Made by a program: the position numbers and the translations under genes. 59,445 nt of DNA from Nocardia vinacea NBRC 16497 (GTDB taxonomy: Bacteria; Actinomycetota; Actinomycetes; Mycobacteriales; Mycobacteriaceae): assembly GCF_000308835.1 (NCBI RefSeq), contig NZ_BAGN01000234.1, positions 1-59,445 on the forward strand, written 5' to 3'. The notes under the pieces were generated by a model that saw nothing but the letters and a program-made list of their open reading frames with translations, ran no database searches and was not told the origin of the DNA. The number at the start of each line of letters is the position of its first letter. Position 1 is the stretch's first letter. Positions 50,356-59,100 of the stretch are shown here, in pieces.

Positions 50356-50982
50356 TCACACCGACGTGCCGATCAGCTCGAGTGCCTGCGCGGCGGTACG
50401 GCAGCCTGCCGTGGTCAGTTCGAGATTCGCCAGCGAGGCAGCGTGGGCTTGCGGGTCGGCCGCGGTGACGCAGTCCGCGATCGGATACACGGTGAAGCCG
50501 AGATCCGTTCCGTTCCTGGCGGTTTGCTCGACCGCCAGATTGGTCGCGACACCGGTGATGAACAAGGTATCGACGCCCTGCCCGTCGAACCACTCGGACA
50601 AGGCACAGCCCGCGAGCGCGGAGAGCTTCTGATTGTCGAACACCACGGTCGGCTGTTCGACCATCTCCGGAATCAGCCTGGAACCAGGCGCTTCAGGCCG
50701 GAATTCGGTCTGCGCCGCGGCCACCGAGCGCATGAATCCGGTATTGCCGACCAACCCGCCCTCACCGACCGGAATGACGAACCGCACGAAGACAATCGGC
50801 AATCCGGATCGTGCCACCGCGTCGTGAAAGCGCACGGCCCGCGGCACCACCCCGCTCGCCGCGACCGGAGCGGCCAGCATCGGCCCGAAGAACCCCTCGG
50901 GCCGAATGACATTCACCTGCCAGTGCACCGCCAACACGGCGGCGCGGATGCGTGGGATCGCCATGCGGTGATCGTGACGCAT
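50356..50982 (-). CDS. Isochorismatase-like (cysteine hydrolase) protein with altered active site
   Basis: This protein of up to 208 residues (ATG 50982, or ATG 50964 giving MAIPRIRAA) has the isochorismatase fold markers AVLAVHWQVNVI, LPIVFVRFVIP, NQKLSALAGCAL and FITGVATNLAVEQTARNG. The usual Asp-Lys-Cys triad is changed: the Asp position of VIDMQ is His (VHWQ), and the Cys position of TNVCVE is Ala (TNLAVE); the Lys in NQK remains. It therefore probably lacks cysteine-hydrolase chemistry or belongs to a non-hydrolytic branch. It lies between a TetR gene and an acyl-CoA ligase gene. Confidence 0.8.
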   Translation of the reverse strand: MRHDHRMAIPRIRAAVLAVHWQVNVIRPEGFFGPMLAAPVAASGVVPRAVRFHDAVARSGLPIVFVRFVIPVGEGGLVGNTGFMRSVAAAQTEFRPEAPGSRLIPEMVEQPTVVFDNQKLSALAGCALSEWFDGQGVDTLFITGVATNLAVEQTARNGTDLGFTVYPIADCVTAADPQAHAASLANLELTTAGCRTAAQALELIGTSV

Positions 50983-51014
50983 CGCGCCGCCGATGTCTTC
51001 GATTCCGGAAAAGC

Positions 51015-52586
51015 TCAGGACGAATAGTCCTTGCGCAGCTGCACTTTCACGACCTTGCCGCTGGCATTGCGCGGCAGCTCGGCCACGATCACCAGATCCT
51101 TGGGGTGCTTGTAGCGCGCCAGGTTCTCGTTGAGGAACGGCGCCAGCTCGTCGAGGGTGAGCTCGGCGTCCGGATCGGCCAGGGCGACAACGGCAACCGG
51201 CACCTCACCCCACTTCTCGTGCGCCCGGCCGACCACCGCGGCCTCGCGGATCTTCGGATGTGCGAAGAGCACATTCTCCACCTCGGCGCAGTAGATGTTC
51301 TCACCGCCGGAAATGATCATGTCCTTCTTGCGGTCGACCACCCAGAGGAAGCCCTCCTCGTCGGCGCGGACCAGGTCACCGGAGTGGAACCAGCCACCGG
51401 CGAAGGCGTCGGCGGTCGCCTCCGGTTTGTTCCAGTAGCCCTGCATGAGATTCGGTCCGCGATAGACGATTTCGCCGATCTCACCGGGCGCGACATCGTT
51501 CATCTCATCGTCTACGACGCGGGCCTGGATGGTCGGGATGGGCTTGCCGACGGAACCGAGCTTGCGGATCGCGTCCTTACCCTCGAGCACACAGGTGATC
51601 GGCGACATCTCGGTCTGGCCGAAGACCGCGACATTGACCGCGTCCGGGAAGCAGTCGGCCATGGCCCGCAGCACGGAATCGGAGGCCGGAGCCGCACCCC
51701 AGCTGAGCACCTTCAGCGCGAGTTTGCGCTGTTTGACCGTCGGCTCCTCGCAGATCAGCTGCCACTGCGCGGGCACACAGAAGGCGGTGGTGGCCTGCTC
51801 GCGCTCGACGGCATCGAGGAATTCGGTGGGATCGAAGGCGCCGAGCGGATGCAGCACGATCTTGCCGCCGAGCATGAAATACGGTGCGAGACTGCCGAGT
51901 CCGGCGATATGGAACAGCGGTGAGGTGCAGAAGCCGACCGAATCGGGACCGATATCCGTGGCCCGAATACTGGTCACCGCTTGGGCATTCATATTCGCGT
52001 GGGAAAGCACCGCGCCCTTCGGGCTGCCGGTGGTGCCCGAGGTGTACATGATCAGCGCGGGGGTGTCCTCGGGAATGTCCAGCGGTGTATGCGGTTCGCC
52101 GCCCTCGGCCAGCACATCGTCATAGCCGAGTACCGAATCGGTGGTCTGGCCGCCGATCACGACGCAGGTCGCCAACTCGGGCGCCTGGCCCTGTACGGCG
52201 GTGGCCAACGGCTGCAACATGGCATCGGTGACGATCGCCTTGGCGCCGGAATCGCTGACGATATAGGCGACCTCGGGCGGCGTGAGCCGGAAGTTCACCG
52301 GGACCGCGATGGCGCCGAGTGCGTTGATACCGAAGACGGCCTCGAGGTATTCGGGATAGTTCAGCGCCAGGATCAGCACCCGGTCGCCGAAGCCGATGCC
52401 GCGGCGGGCGAGCGCGTCGGCGAACTTCAGCGAACGCTCGTGCAACTGCCGCCAGGTGGTGTCCACACCACGGAACCGCACGGCGACCGCGTCCGGGCGC
52501 ATTTGCGCGTGCGATGCGATCTGGTTGTTCCAGTGGTTGCGCCGCGACCTGATCGGCTCGTCGAGCGCCTGTGCACCGGTGGTCAT
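51015..52586 (-). CDS. Fatty-acyl-CoA ligase (FadD5-like)
   Basis: This 523-residue adenylate-forming enzyme starts at ATG 52586 after a gaggag ribosome site. The AMP-binding motif YTSGTTGSPKG is at residues 181-191; later motifs are VFGQTEMSP, GWFHSGDLVRADEEGF, VDRKKDMIISGGENIY and the C-terminal lysine region PRNASGKVVKVQL (catalytic Lys about 511). As I recall them, sequence and length most resemble mycobacterial FadD5, but the mce1 operon that usually hosts fadD5 is not present here. It activates a fatty or related acid to its CoA ester. Divergent from a nitronate monooxygenase-family gene. Confidence 0.9.
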   Translation of the reverse strand: MTTGAQALDEPIRSRRNHWNNQIASHAQMRPDAVAVRFRGVDTTWRQLHERSLKFADALARRGIGFGDRVLILALNYPEYLEAVFGINALGAIAVPVNFRLTPPEVAYIVSDSGAKAIVTDAMLQPLATAVQGQAPELATCVVIGGQTTDSVLGYDDVLAEGGEPHTPLDIPEDTPALIMYTSGTTGSPKGAVLSHANMNAQAVTSIRATDIGPDSVGFCTSPLFHIAGLGSLAPYFMLGGKIVLHPLGAFDPTEFLDAVEREQATTAFCVPAQWQLICEEPTVKQRKLALKVLSWGAAPASDSVLRAMADCFPDAVNVAVFGQTEMSPITCVLEGKDAIRKLGSVGKPIPTIQARVVDDEMNDVAPGEIGEIVYRGPNLMQGYWNKPEATADAFAGGWFHSGDLVRADEEGFLWVVDRKKDMIISGGENIYCAEVENVLFAHPKIREAAVVGRAHEKWGEVPVAVVALADPDAELTLDELAPFLNENLARYKHPKDLVIVAELPRNASGKVVKVQLRKDYSS

Positions 52587-52705
52587 GCCACTCCTCTCGA
52601 ACCGCCAACCGTGCGCCGGTGTATCCGACGGCGTCGACGGGCTGAACTGAGAGCAGAATAACAACTAACTTCTTGCGGCAGCAAGGGCGTGATGCGGAGT
52701 TTGCT

Positions 52706-52719
52706 GTTAAGCGCTTAAC
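52706..52719. promoter_or_regulatory. Perfect 14-bp palindrome in the ligase/oxidoreductase divergent region
   Basis: GTTAAGCGCTTAAC sits in the 336-base gap between the divergent FadD5-like and nitronate monooxygenase-family genes, 120 bases upstream of the ligase start. CTTGC-GGCA-GCAAG lies about 30 bases away. It probably binds a regulator controlling one or both genes. The rest of this gap is relatively AT-rich and contains no gene. Confidence 0.55.
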
Positions 52720-52922
52720 CAAATCAATCTTGGACAATAAAGGGCTTCTAGCTGCATGTTCATTGAATGTCTGGGATATTGCTTCGAATCTGGGCGCATG
52801 TTCATAGGGGAATGCGATGCGAATCACCGCTCACTTACGAGTTGAACAGCGGACGGCCCCCATGTCACCATCACTGAATAAGGGCGCCACTGGCACGCCC
52901 CGCAACGCATAGGAGTAGCGCA

Positions 52923-53897
52923 ATGCTGCGTACCAGGTTCACCGAAACATTCGGCGTCGAACACCCGATCGTGCAGGGCGGCATGATGCATGTCGGCCGC
53001 GCCGGTCTCGTCGCGGCCGTCGCCAACGCGGGCGGGCTCGGCTTCATCACCGCGCTGACCCAGCCCACCCCCGACGACCTGCGCAAGGAGATCGCGCGGA
53101 CCAGGGAGTTGACCGATAAGCCGTTCGGCGTGAACGTCACGATCCTGCCCTCGATCAATCCGCCGCCGTACGCCGAATACGTGCAGGCGATCATCGACAG
53201 CGGCATCAAGATCGTCGAGACCGCGGGCAGCAATCCGGAACCCTTCCTGCCGTACTACCGGGAGGCCGGTATCAAGGTGCTGCACAAGTGCACCAGCGTG
53301 CGGCATGCCTTGAAGGCACAGCGGATCGGCGTCGACGGCGTCAGCATCGACGGATTCGAATGCGCGGGACACCCCGGTGAGGACGATATTCCCGGCCTGA
53401 TCCTGATCCCGGCCGCCGCACGGGTGCTCGACATTCCGATGGTCGCTTCGGGCGGCATCGCCGATGCCCGCGGTCTGGTGGCCGCGCTCGCACTCGGTGC
53501 CGATGGTGTGAACATGGGCACCCGCTTCCTGTGCACGCAGGAGTCGGCGATCGACCAGAAGGTCAAGGAACAGATCGTCGCCAACTCCGAACTCGACACC
53601 CAGCTGATCTTCCGGACCATGCGCAATACCGCGCGCGTCGCGGATAACGAGATCAGCCGCAAGGTCGTCGAAATCGAAAAGGCCGGCGGCACTTTCGACG
53701 ATGTCCGCGATCTGGTCGCGGGTGCGCGCGGACGACGCGTCTTCGAAGAGGGCGATCTCGACGCGGGCATCTGGTCGGCAGGCCTGGCCCAGGGTCTCAT
53801 CCACGACATTCCGTCCTGCGCCGAACTGATCGGCCGGATGGTCGCCGAGGCGGAGGAGCTCATCACCGCGCGGCTCGCAGAAAAGGTAGTCGCCTAG
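52923..53897 (+). CDS. Nitronate monooxygenase-family FMN oxidoreductase
   Basis: This 324-residue protein starts at ATG 52923 after aggag. The family motifs are EHPIVQGGMMHVGRAGLVAAVANAGGLGFI, FGVNVTIL, FECAGHPGEDDI (active-site His region) and PMVASGGIADARGLVAALALGADGVNMGTRFL. It lacks the extended middle of the enzyme at 37901-39025, so the two are distinct branches. It is divergent from the FadD5-like ligase with a palindrome between them; joint function in fatty acid or steroid side-chain breakdown is plausible, by inference. Confidence 0.9.
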   Translation: MLRTRFTETFGVEHPIVQGGMMHVGRAGLVAAVANAGGLGFITALTQPTPDDLRKEIARTRELTDKPFGVNVTILPSINPPPYAEYVQAIIDSGIKIVETAGSNPEPFLPYYREAGIKVLHKCTSVRHALKAQRIGVDGVSIDGFECAGHPGEDDIPGLILIPAAARVLDIPMVASGGIADARGLVAALALGADGVNMGTRFLCTQESAIDQKVKEQIVANSELDTQLIFRTMRNTARVADNEISRKVVEIEKAGGTFDDVRDLVAGARGRRVFEEGDLDAGIWSAGLAQGLIHDIPSCAELIGRMVAEAEELITARLAEKVVA

Positions 53898-54050
53898 CGC
53901 GGCAACCCGTGACGAGCTCTGGGCTGCGAACGTTCGGCGCTCGTCTTGTACTCGGACAGGGTTGTCGCCGTCCATCGAGGGGTGACTGCGACCGAGAGTT
54001 GCGGCACGCTGACATACGATGACGGCGACTACCAACCGAGGACGGTCATC

Positions 54051-54689
54051 GTGTCGGAAGCGTTCGACTGGTCTCTGCCGAAGACTTACATCCTGCCGGT
54101 GGATATAGACGATTACCTGTCCATGCCCGAGGACATCGCACGCAATGTCGAGATCAAAGACGGGATGATCATCCACTGCGAGTCGGCCTCGCCGAATCAC
54201 AATGCGATAGCCCGAAATATCGAACGGGCACTGCTGGACGGCCATGCCAAACGCGGTTCGGCCGAGCCGTGCTTGCGGGTCAACCGGGATGTGGACATGT
54301 TGGTCTCGGAGGTCCCCTTCCACTACAAGCGGCCGGACGTCATCGTCTACCGCTGCATCGATGAGCCTCGGCCGAAGTGGCGAATGAAGCCGACAGCAGC
54401 GGACACCGTGCTGGTGGTCGAGGTTGTCTCGCCGACCACGATCACCGCCGACCTGGTCGACAAACGTGCCGAGTATGCCCGATTCGGGATCCAGCACTAC
54501 TGGATCGTCCGGATGGCCAATGAGGACGGTCCTGCGGTTTCGATCGAAATGCTGATGCTCAACTCTGCCGGAGAGTACGTCTCGGCGGGGCATCACACCC
54601 GATCGGACCGTTCTGCCAGTGCGATCGATTCGCTGGTGCCGTTCGAGATGCACGCCACGTGGCAGCAGCTCGACGAGGGCATCGACTGA
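54051..54689 (+). CDS. Uma2-family PD-(D/E)xK nuclease-like protein
   Basis: This 212-residue protein starts at GTG 54051 with gagga 8 bases upstream, giving MSEAFDWSLPKTY. It has the Uma2 (DUF820) features: ILPVDIDDYLSMPEDI..NVEIKDGMII, the catalytic Asp in HYKRPDVIVY, the Glu in VLVVEVVSPTT, and the Lys in DLVDKRAEYARFGIQHYWIV. The PD-(D/E)xK core appears complete. Uma2 proteins are abundant in actinobacteria and cyanobacteria; their biological role is unknown, and some are thought to be defence- or transposition-related nucleases. It stands alone. Confidence 0.87.
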   Translation: MSEAFDWSLPKTYILPVDIDDYLSMPEDIARNVEIKDGMIIHCESASPNHNAIARNIERALLDGHAKRGSAEPCLRVNRDVDMLVSEVPFHYKRPDVIVYRCIDEPRPKWRMKPTAADTVLVVEVVSPTTITADLVDKRAEYARFGIQHYWIVRMANEDGPAVSIEMLMLNSAGEYVSAGHHTRSDRSASAIDSLVPFEMHATWQQLDEGID

Positions 54690-54710
54690 ATTCCGACTCG
54701 ACGCGGCCGG

Positions 54711-55691
54711 TTACCGCTTCCGCGCTGCCAGCGCCTCGACGGCCGCGTAATCGTGGGCGGCGACGATTTCGATGCCGTCGGGTAGGGCGTGTAGGCGGTG
54801 GATGGTGGCGAAGGTGGCGTCGCGGTCGGCATCGAAGAGTTGGCCGGGCATGGGTGCCTTCTCGCGGATCAGCTCGACCTGGAGTTTGTTCCACACCGCG
54901 TCGCCCGCCAGCAGTACCCGGGTGCCGTCGTCGACCGCGAGCAGGACGCCGATGCTGCCCGGGGTATGTCCGGCGAGGTCGACGAGCAACACCGAACCGT
55001 CACCGAACAGGTCCAGGCTGCGCGGGAAGGTGAGCACCGGCGGGCCGTCGAGTTCGAAGGTGTCGAAGATGCGCCCGCGCAGTGGGCCTCGGGCAACGCC
55101 GACCGGGGCGTGCGGGCCGTCGAGTGCCCAGGCGCGTTCGACGGCGGGTAGTCGGACGGTCACGGAGTCGGGCAGTTCCAGCAGGCCGGAGATGTGATCC
55201 CAGTGCAGGTGGGTCGGCAGGACGAAATCGATCGCGTCGACGGCGATATCGCGGGCGGCCAGCGCGTCCGAGAGCCCGAGCACCGGCTTATCCGGCGCGA
55301 CCAGGAGTGGAATCGGGAACGGCAGCTCGGGCAGCACCCGATCGTGCGCACCCGCGCACAGGGCCGGATCGACCAGGAAGCGCGCCTTGGGATGTTCGAT
55401 CAGATAGGCCGACATGGTCATCGGCAGTTCGCGCAGGCTGCGCACGCCCTCCGCGACGATCGTGGTCGGCGCGGCCATGCGGGCCTGCATCATGACGGTG
55501 AGCCCGACCGTCGCCTTGGTCTGCGGTAGCGGGACCGGCTCCAGACCGGCCAGCAACGCGGTATCGGGGCGACGCGGGCGCAGCAATCGACCGGGCGTAG
55601 CAACCAGTGCGGCACAGCAACGCAGCACGGTCGGCAGGGTGGGCGTCCGCTCGGTTCCGGATTCGGGCACGATGCCACCGTAGGCGATCAC
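54711..55691 (-). CDS. MBL-fold metallohydrolase
   Basis: This 326-residue protein starts at GTG 55691 and carries a complete metallo-beta-lactamase-fold metal set: THLHWDHISG (HxHxDH), LAGHTPGSIG (third His), LAGDAVWN (bridging Asp) and VAAHDY (last His). The first 65 residues (GTERTPTLPTVLRC..LRPRRPDTALL) are not part of the fold and look like an N-terminal extension. Related enzymes include lactonases and quorum-quenching or thioester hydrolases. It is divergent from the ACP/PKS genes, so it could be an accessory esterase of that pathway, but this is only suggested by position. Confidence 0.85.
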   Translation of the reverse strand: MIAYGGIVPESGTERTPTLPTVLRCCAALVATPGRLLRPRRPDTALLAGLEPVPLPQTKATVGLTVMMQARMAAPTTIVAEGVRSLRELPMTMSAYLIEHPKARFLVDPALCAGAHDRVLPELPFPIPLLVAPDKPVLGLSDALAARDIAVDAIDFVLPTHLHWDHISGLLELPDSVTVRLPAVERAWALDGPHAPVGVARGPLRGRIFDTFELDGPPVLTFPRSLDLFGDGSVLLVDLAGHTPGSIGVLLAVDDGTRVLLAGDAVWNKLQVELIREKAPMPGQLFDADRDATFATIHRLHALPDGIEIVAAHDYAAVEALAARKR

Positions 55692-55756
55692 GGTAAACGA
55701 CGAAAGAGCCGGGTAAGCAGGACAATTCCGGACAATCCACCCGCCTCAGGGACACC

Positions 55757-55784
55757 TTGATCGCGCCGATATCTACGGCATAAT
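55757..55784 (+). promoter_or_regulatory. Sigma70-type promoter for the ACP/PKS genes
   Basis: TTGATC (55757-55762), a 16-base spacer and CATAAT (55779-55784) make a recognisable -35/-10 pair, 55 bases before the ACP start codon. Confidence 0.6.
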
Positions 55785-55813
55785 CGCAGGGGGTACCGGC
55801 GTGGGGGCACCAG

Positions 55814-55831
55814 CCCTCCGGCGACGGGAGG
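55814..55831 (+). promoter_or_regulatory. Hairpin that could hide the ACP ribosome-binding site
   Basis: CCCTCC (55814-55819) is exactly complementary to GGGAGG (55826-55831), the core of the GGGAGGAGG ribosome site of the ACP gene, with a 6-base loop. A GC-only 6-bp stem could reduce translation until melted. Confidence 0.5.
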
Positions 55832-55838
55832 AGGACGG

Positions 55839-56156
55839 ATGGGGCCTGATCTTCCGGACGGGCAGGGTGTTGTCTCGAGCGACCTGCGAACAGTCGCCGA
55901 CGGTGTTTCGAACAGAACCGGTTCGCGACGTGCCGCGCTACTGAGCGCTGCCACCGCCGCCATCGCCGACCTGCTGAATGTCGATGCCGCAAAGGTTTCG
56001 ACCAATGCGCCGTTCAGCGATCTCGGCCTCAGCTCGCTGCAACTGGCGCGGCTGACGGCGCATCTGGAAGATGCCATGGGAGTCGAGGTTTCGCTCACCA
56101 CCCTCTACGACCATCCGGACATCGAGCAGCTTGTCGAGCATCTCACGATGCGATGA
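55839..56156 (+). CDS. Discrete acyl carrier protein
   Basis: This 105-residue protein starts at ATG 55839. The phosphopantetheine attachment motif is DLGLSSLQLARLTAHLE, with the modified Ser in LSSLQL, preceded by LLNVDAAKVSTNAPFSDLG and followed by VSLTTLYDHPDIEQLVEHL, typical of PKS/NRPS carrier domains. About 30 N-terminal residues are disordered-looking and unlike domain starts, possibly a docking segment. Its stop overlaps the PKS start (ATGA), so the carrier and the synthase are made together. Confidence 0.92.
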   Translation: MGPDLPDGQGVVSSDLRTVADGVSNRTGSRRAALLSAATAAIADLLNVDAAKVSTNAPFSDLGLSSLQLARLTAHLEDAMGVEVSLTTLYDHPDIEQLVEHLTMR

Positions 56157-59100
56157 GCACCTTGCCCACCAAGAGAAAAGGCCACGCCGTCTCCGTCCGG
56201 CCGAATTTGCCGGTATCGATCGTGGGCATCGGCTGCCGGGTACCCGGCGCGCCGAATGTATCCCAGTTCTGGCGGATGCTGTGCGATGGCCGGGATGCCA
56301 CCGGTGCACCGCCGCCTGGTCGACCGGGCACGCGCCACGCCGGATATCTCACTGATGTCGACGCGTTCGACAACGACTGGTTCGCGATCTCCGGTCGCGA
56401 GGCCGCGCTGATGGATCCGCAGCAGCGGCTGGCACTCGAGGTCGCGATCGAAGCGCTCGATGATGCCGGAATCGGCTATCGCACCAGGGGTTCCGGGGCG
56501 GCGGTGGTATTCGGTGCGTGCGCCTACGATCACGGCATCGCGGTGTTGGGCCGCGACGGGCACGATGCGCCGTACGCGGTCACCGGATCGGCGCTCAGCA
56601 TCATCGCCAACCGGCTGTCCTATGTCCTCGACCTGCACGGACCGAGTCTGGTGGTGGACAGCGCCTGCTCGTCCTCGCTGGCCGCGGTGGATCTCGCGGT
56701 GCGCCTGCTGGCCGATGAGGCGGTGCCGTTCGCGATCGTCGGCGGGGTGAATCTCACGCTGCTGCCCCGTACCTCGGAGTACCTGGCCGAGGGAGGTTTC
56801 CTCGCGCCCGACGGGCGGTGCAAACCGTTCGATGCCGCTGCCGACGGATATGCCCGCGGTGACGGATGCACCGTGGTAGTGCTGCGGCGCAGCACCGATG
56901 CGCTGCGCGACGGGCATCGGGTGTACGCGGAAATCCTCGGCACGGCAGTCGGTTCGGACGGGCGGTCCAATGGGCTGTACGCACCGAACGGCCGGGCCCA
57001 GCAGGAGGTTATTCGTACTGCCTGGGTACGGGCCGGACTCGATCCACATGATGTCGGGTACGTCGAATGCCACGGCACCGGAACGTCATTGGGTGATGCG
57101 GTGGAGGTTGGTGCGCTCGCGGCGGTAGTCGGAAGCGATGCCGAACCAACATGGATCGGCTCCCTCAAATCCAATATCGGACATCTGGAGGCGGCCGCCG
57201 GAATCACCGGAATGGTCAAGGCGGCGCTGTCCATTCGACACGGTGTAATCCCGCCGACCATCAATTTCCACACCGAGAACCCGCTGCTGAAGCTCACCGA
57301 ACACGGACTGCGGGTACCGACCGAGCCCATTGACTGGACCGATACACCAGTGGGTGCACGACGTGCCGGAGTCAGCTCATTCGGATTCGGCGGGACGAAT
57401 GCGCACGTGGTGCTCCGCGGTCTCGAGGCCGCGCGCCACCGGAGTTTTGAACCGCCCGTACTGCTTCCGGTCACCGGTCGCGACATTGCGGAGCTGCGGT
57501 CGCACGCGTTGCGGTGGGCCGAGTTTCTCGAAGGGGTCGGCGCGAGCGGATCGCGCGAGGGTACGCGCGGCGGTTCCGGCGACGGCGCAAGCGACGATTC
57601 ACGCGAGGGGACAAGCGGTGGTCCGCGCGAGGGCGCTAGTGGCGGTCCGCGCGAGGGCGTAAGTGGTGGTCCGCGCGAGGGCGTAAGCGGCAGTTCGCGC
57701 GAGCGCACAAGCAGCGATTCACGTGAGAGTGCAAGCGGCGGCTCACGCGAAGGCACAAGCAGCGGTCCGCGCGAGCGCACAAGCAACGGCTCACGTGAGA
57801 GTGCAAGCGGCGGCTCACGCGAGCGCACGAGCAGCGGCTCACGCGAAGGCACAAGCAGCGGCTCACGCGAGCGCACAAGCAGCGGCTCACGCGAAGGCAT
57901 GGGCGCGGCGACCGACGCGATTGTGACGAGCTACTTGGGAGCGGAAGGTGGCGATCGCGAAATTCTTCGGCAATTCGCGGCTGCTGCGGCGCGGTTGATA
58001 CCTGAGAATGCCCGGGCCGCAGTGGTTGCGCGGGATCTGGACGATGCGGTGGATCAGTTGCGGGCGTTGGCGGGTGGGGAGTCCGGGGGTGGGGTGATCG
58101 GCGCTGGTTCGGTGCGGCGGCGGGGTGGTGTGCTGTTCCTGTTTTCCGGGCAGGGTGGGCAGTATTCCAAGATGGGGCGGGCTCTGGCGGCTCGTTATCC
58201 GGTATTCGCGCAGGCGGTGACCGCTGCCGCGGATGCGATTGCGGCGGCGGGTGGCGGGCGAGTATGGACGCCGCGCAACGGGTTCGCGCTCAGCGGTGCG
58301 GCGAGCAATGGAAGCAGTGCGACGGAACTCGTGCAACCGGCGATCTTCGCATTCCAGGTGGCGCTCGCCGAACTGCTCGCCGCGTGGGGGATCGAACCGG
58401 ATGCGGTGGTGGGGCACAGTCTCGGCGAGGTGGCCGGGGCGGCGGTGAGCGGTGCATTATCGCTTTCCGACGCGGCCCGAGTCGTGGTGCAGCGCAGCCG
58501 GATTTTGGCGCGCCTCGACGGGCACGGTGCGATGGCAGTGCTGGAGGCGACAGCGGATGAGGCGGCGCGGCTGGTCGAGCCACTGCACGCGACGGTAGCG
58601 GTCGCGGCGATCAATGGACCGCGTTCGGTGGTGATCTCCGGTGCGCCGCGCTACATCGATGCGCTCGTCCGCCGGGCCAAACGCAGGCAGATATTCGCGC
58701 AACGGATCGCCGTCGACTTCGCCGCACACAGCCCACAGGTAGGCGCGCTCCTCCCCGAATTCGCCGACGCGCTCGGCGGACTCACCGCGCAGGTGCCACG
58801 TGTCCCGGTGTACTCCACGGCGCGTCGACGCGAAACGATCACCATGGCCGCGATGGATGCCGACTACTGGGCCGAAAATGCCTCGAGAACCGTCGAACTG
58901 GCCGCCGCGCTCCAACAAGCCGCCGACGACGGATTCGCGACGGTGCTCGAAATCGCACCCCATCCGGTCCTGACACCCGCGATCCGTGAGTTCCCCGAAT
59001 TCGCCGACGCCACCCACACGGTGACCACCCGCGACAACGAGGCCGGAACCTTCCTGACCTGCCTCGCCAAGCTCTACCTCGAAGGCCGCCCGTTGAATTG

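Noticed and set aside
57551..57898. CRISPR-like array
   Set aside because: Repeats are directly contiguous without unique spacers, 24-base period and in frame with the PKS; no cas genes.
56620..57900. Minus-strand open frame of 426 codons with repeated SREPLL(V) units opposite the PKS
   Set aside because: It is the reverse reading of the in-frame PKS linker repeat; no start signal or independent features.
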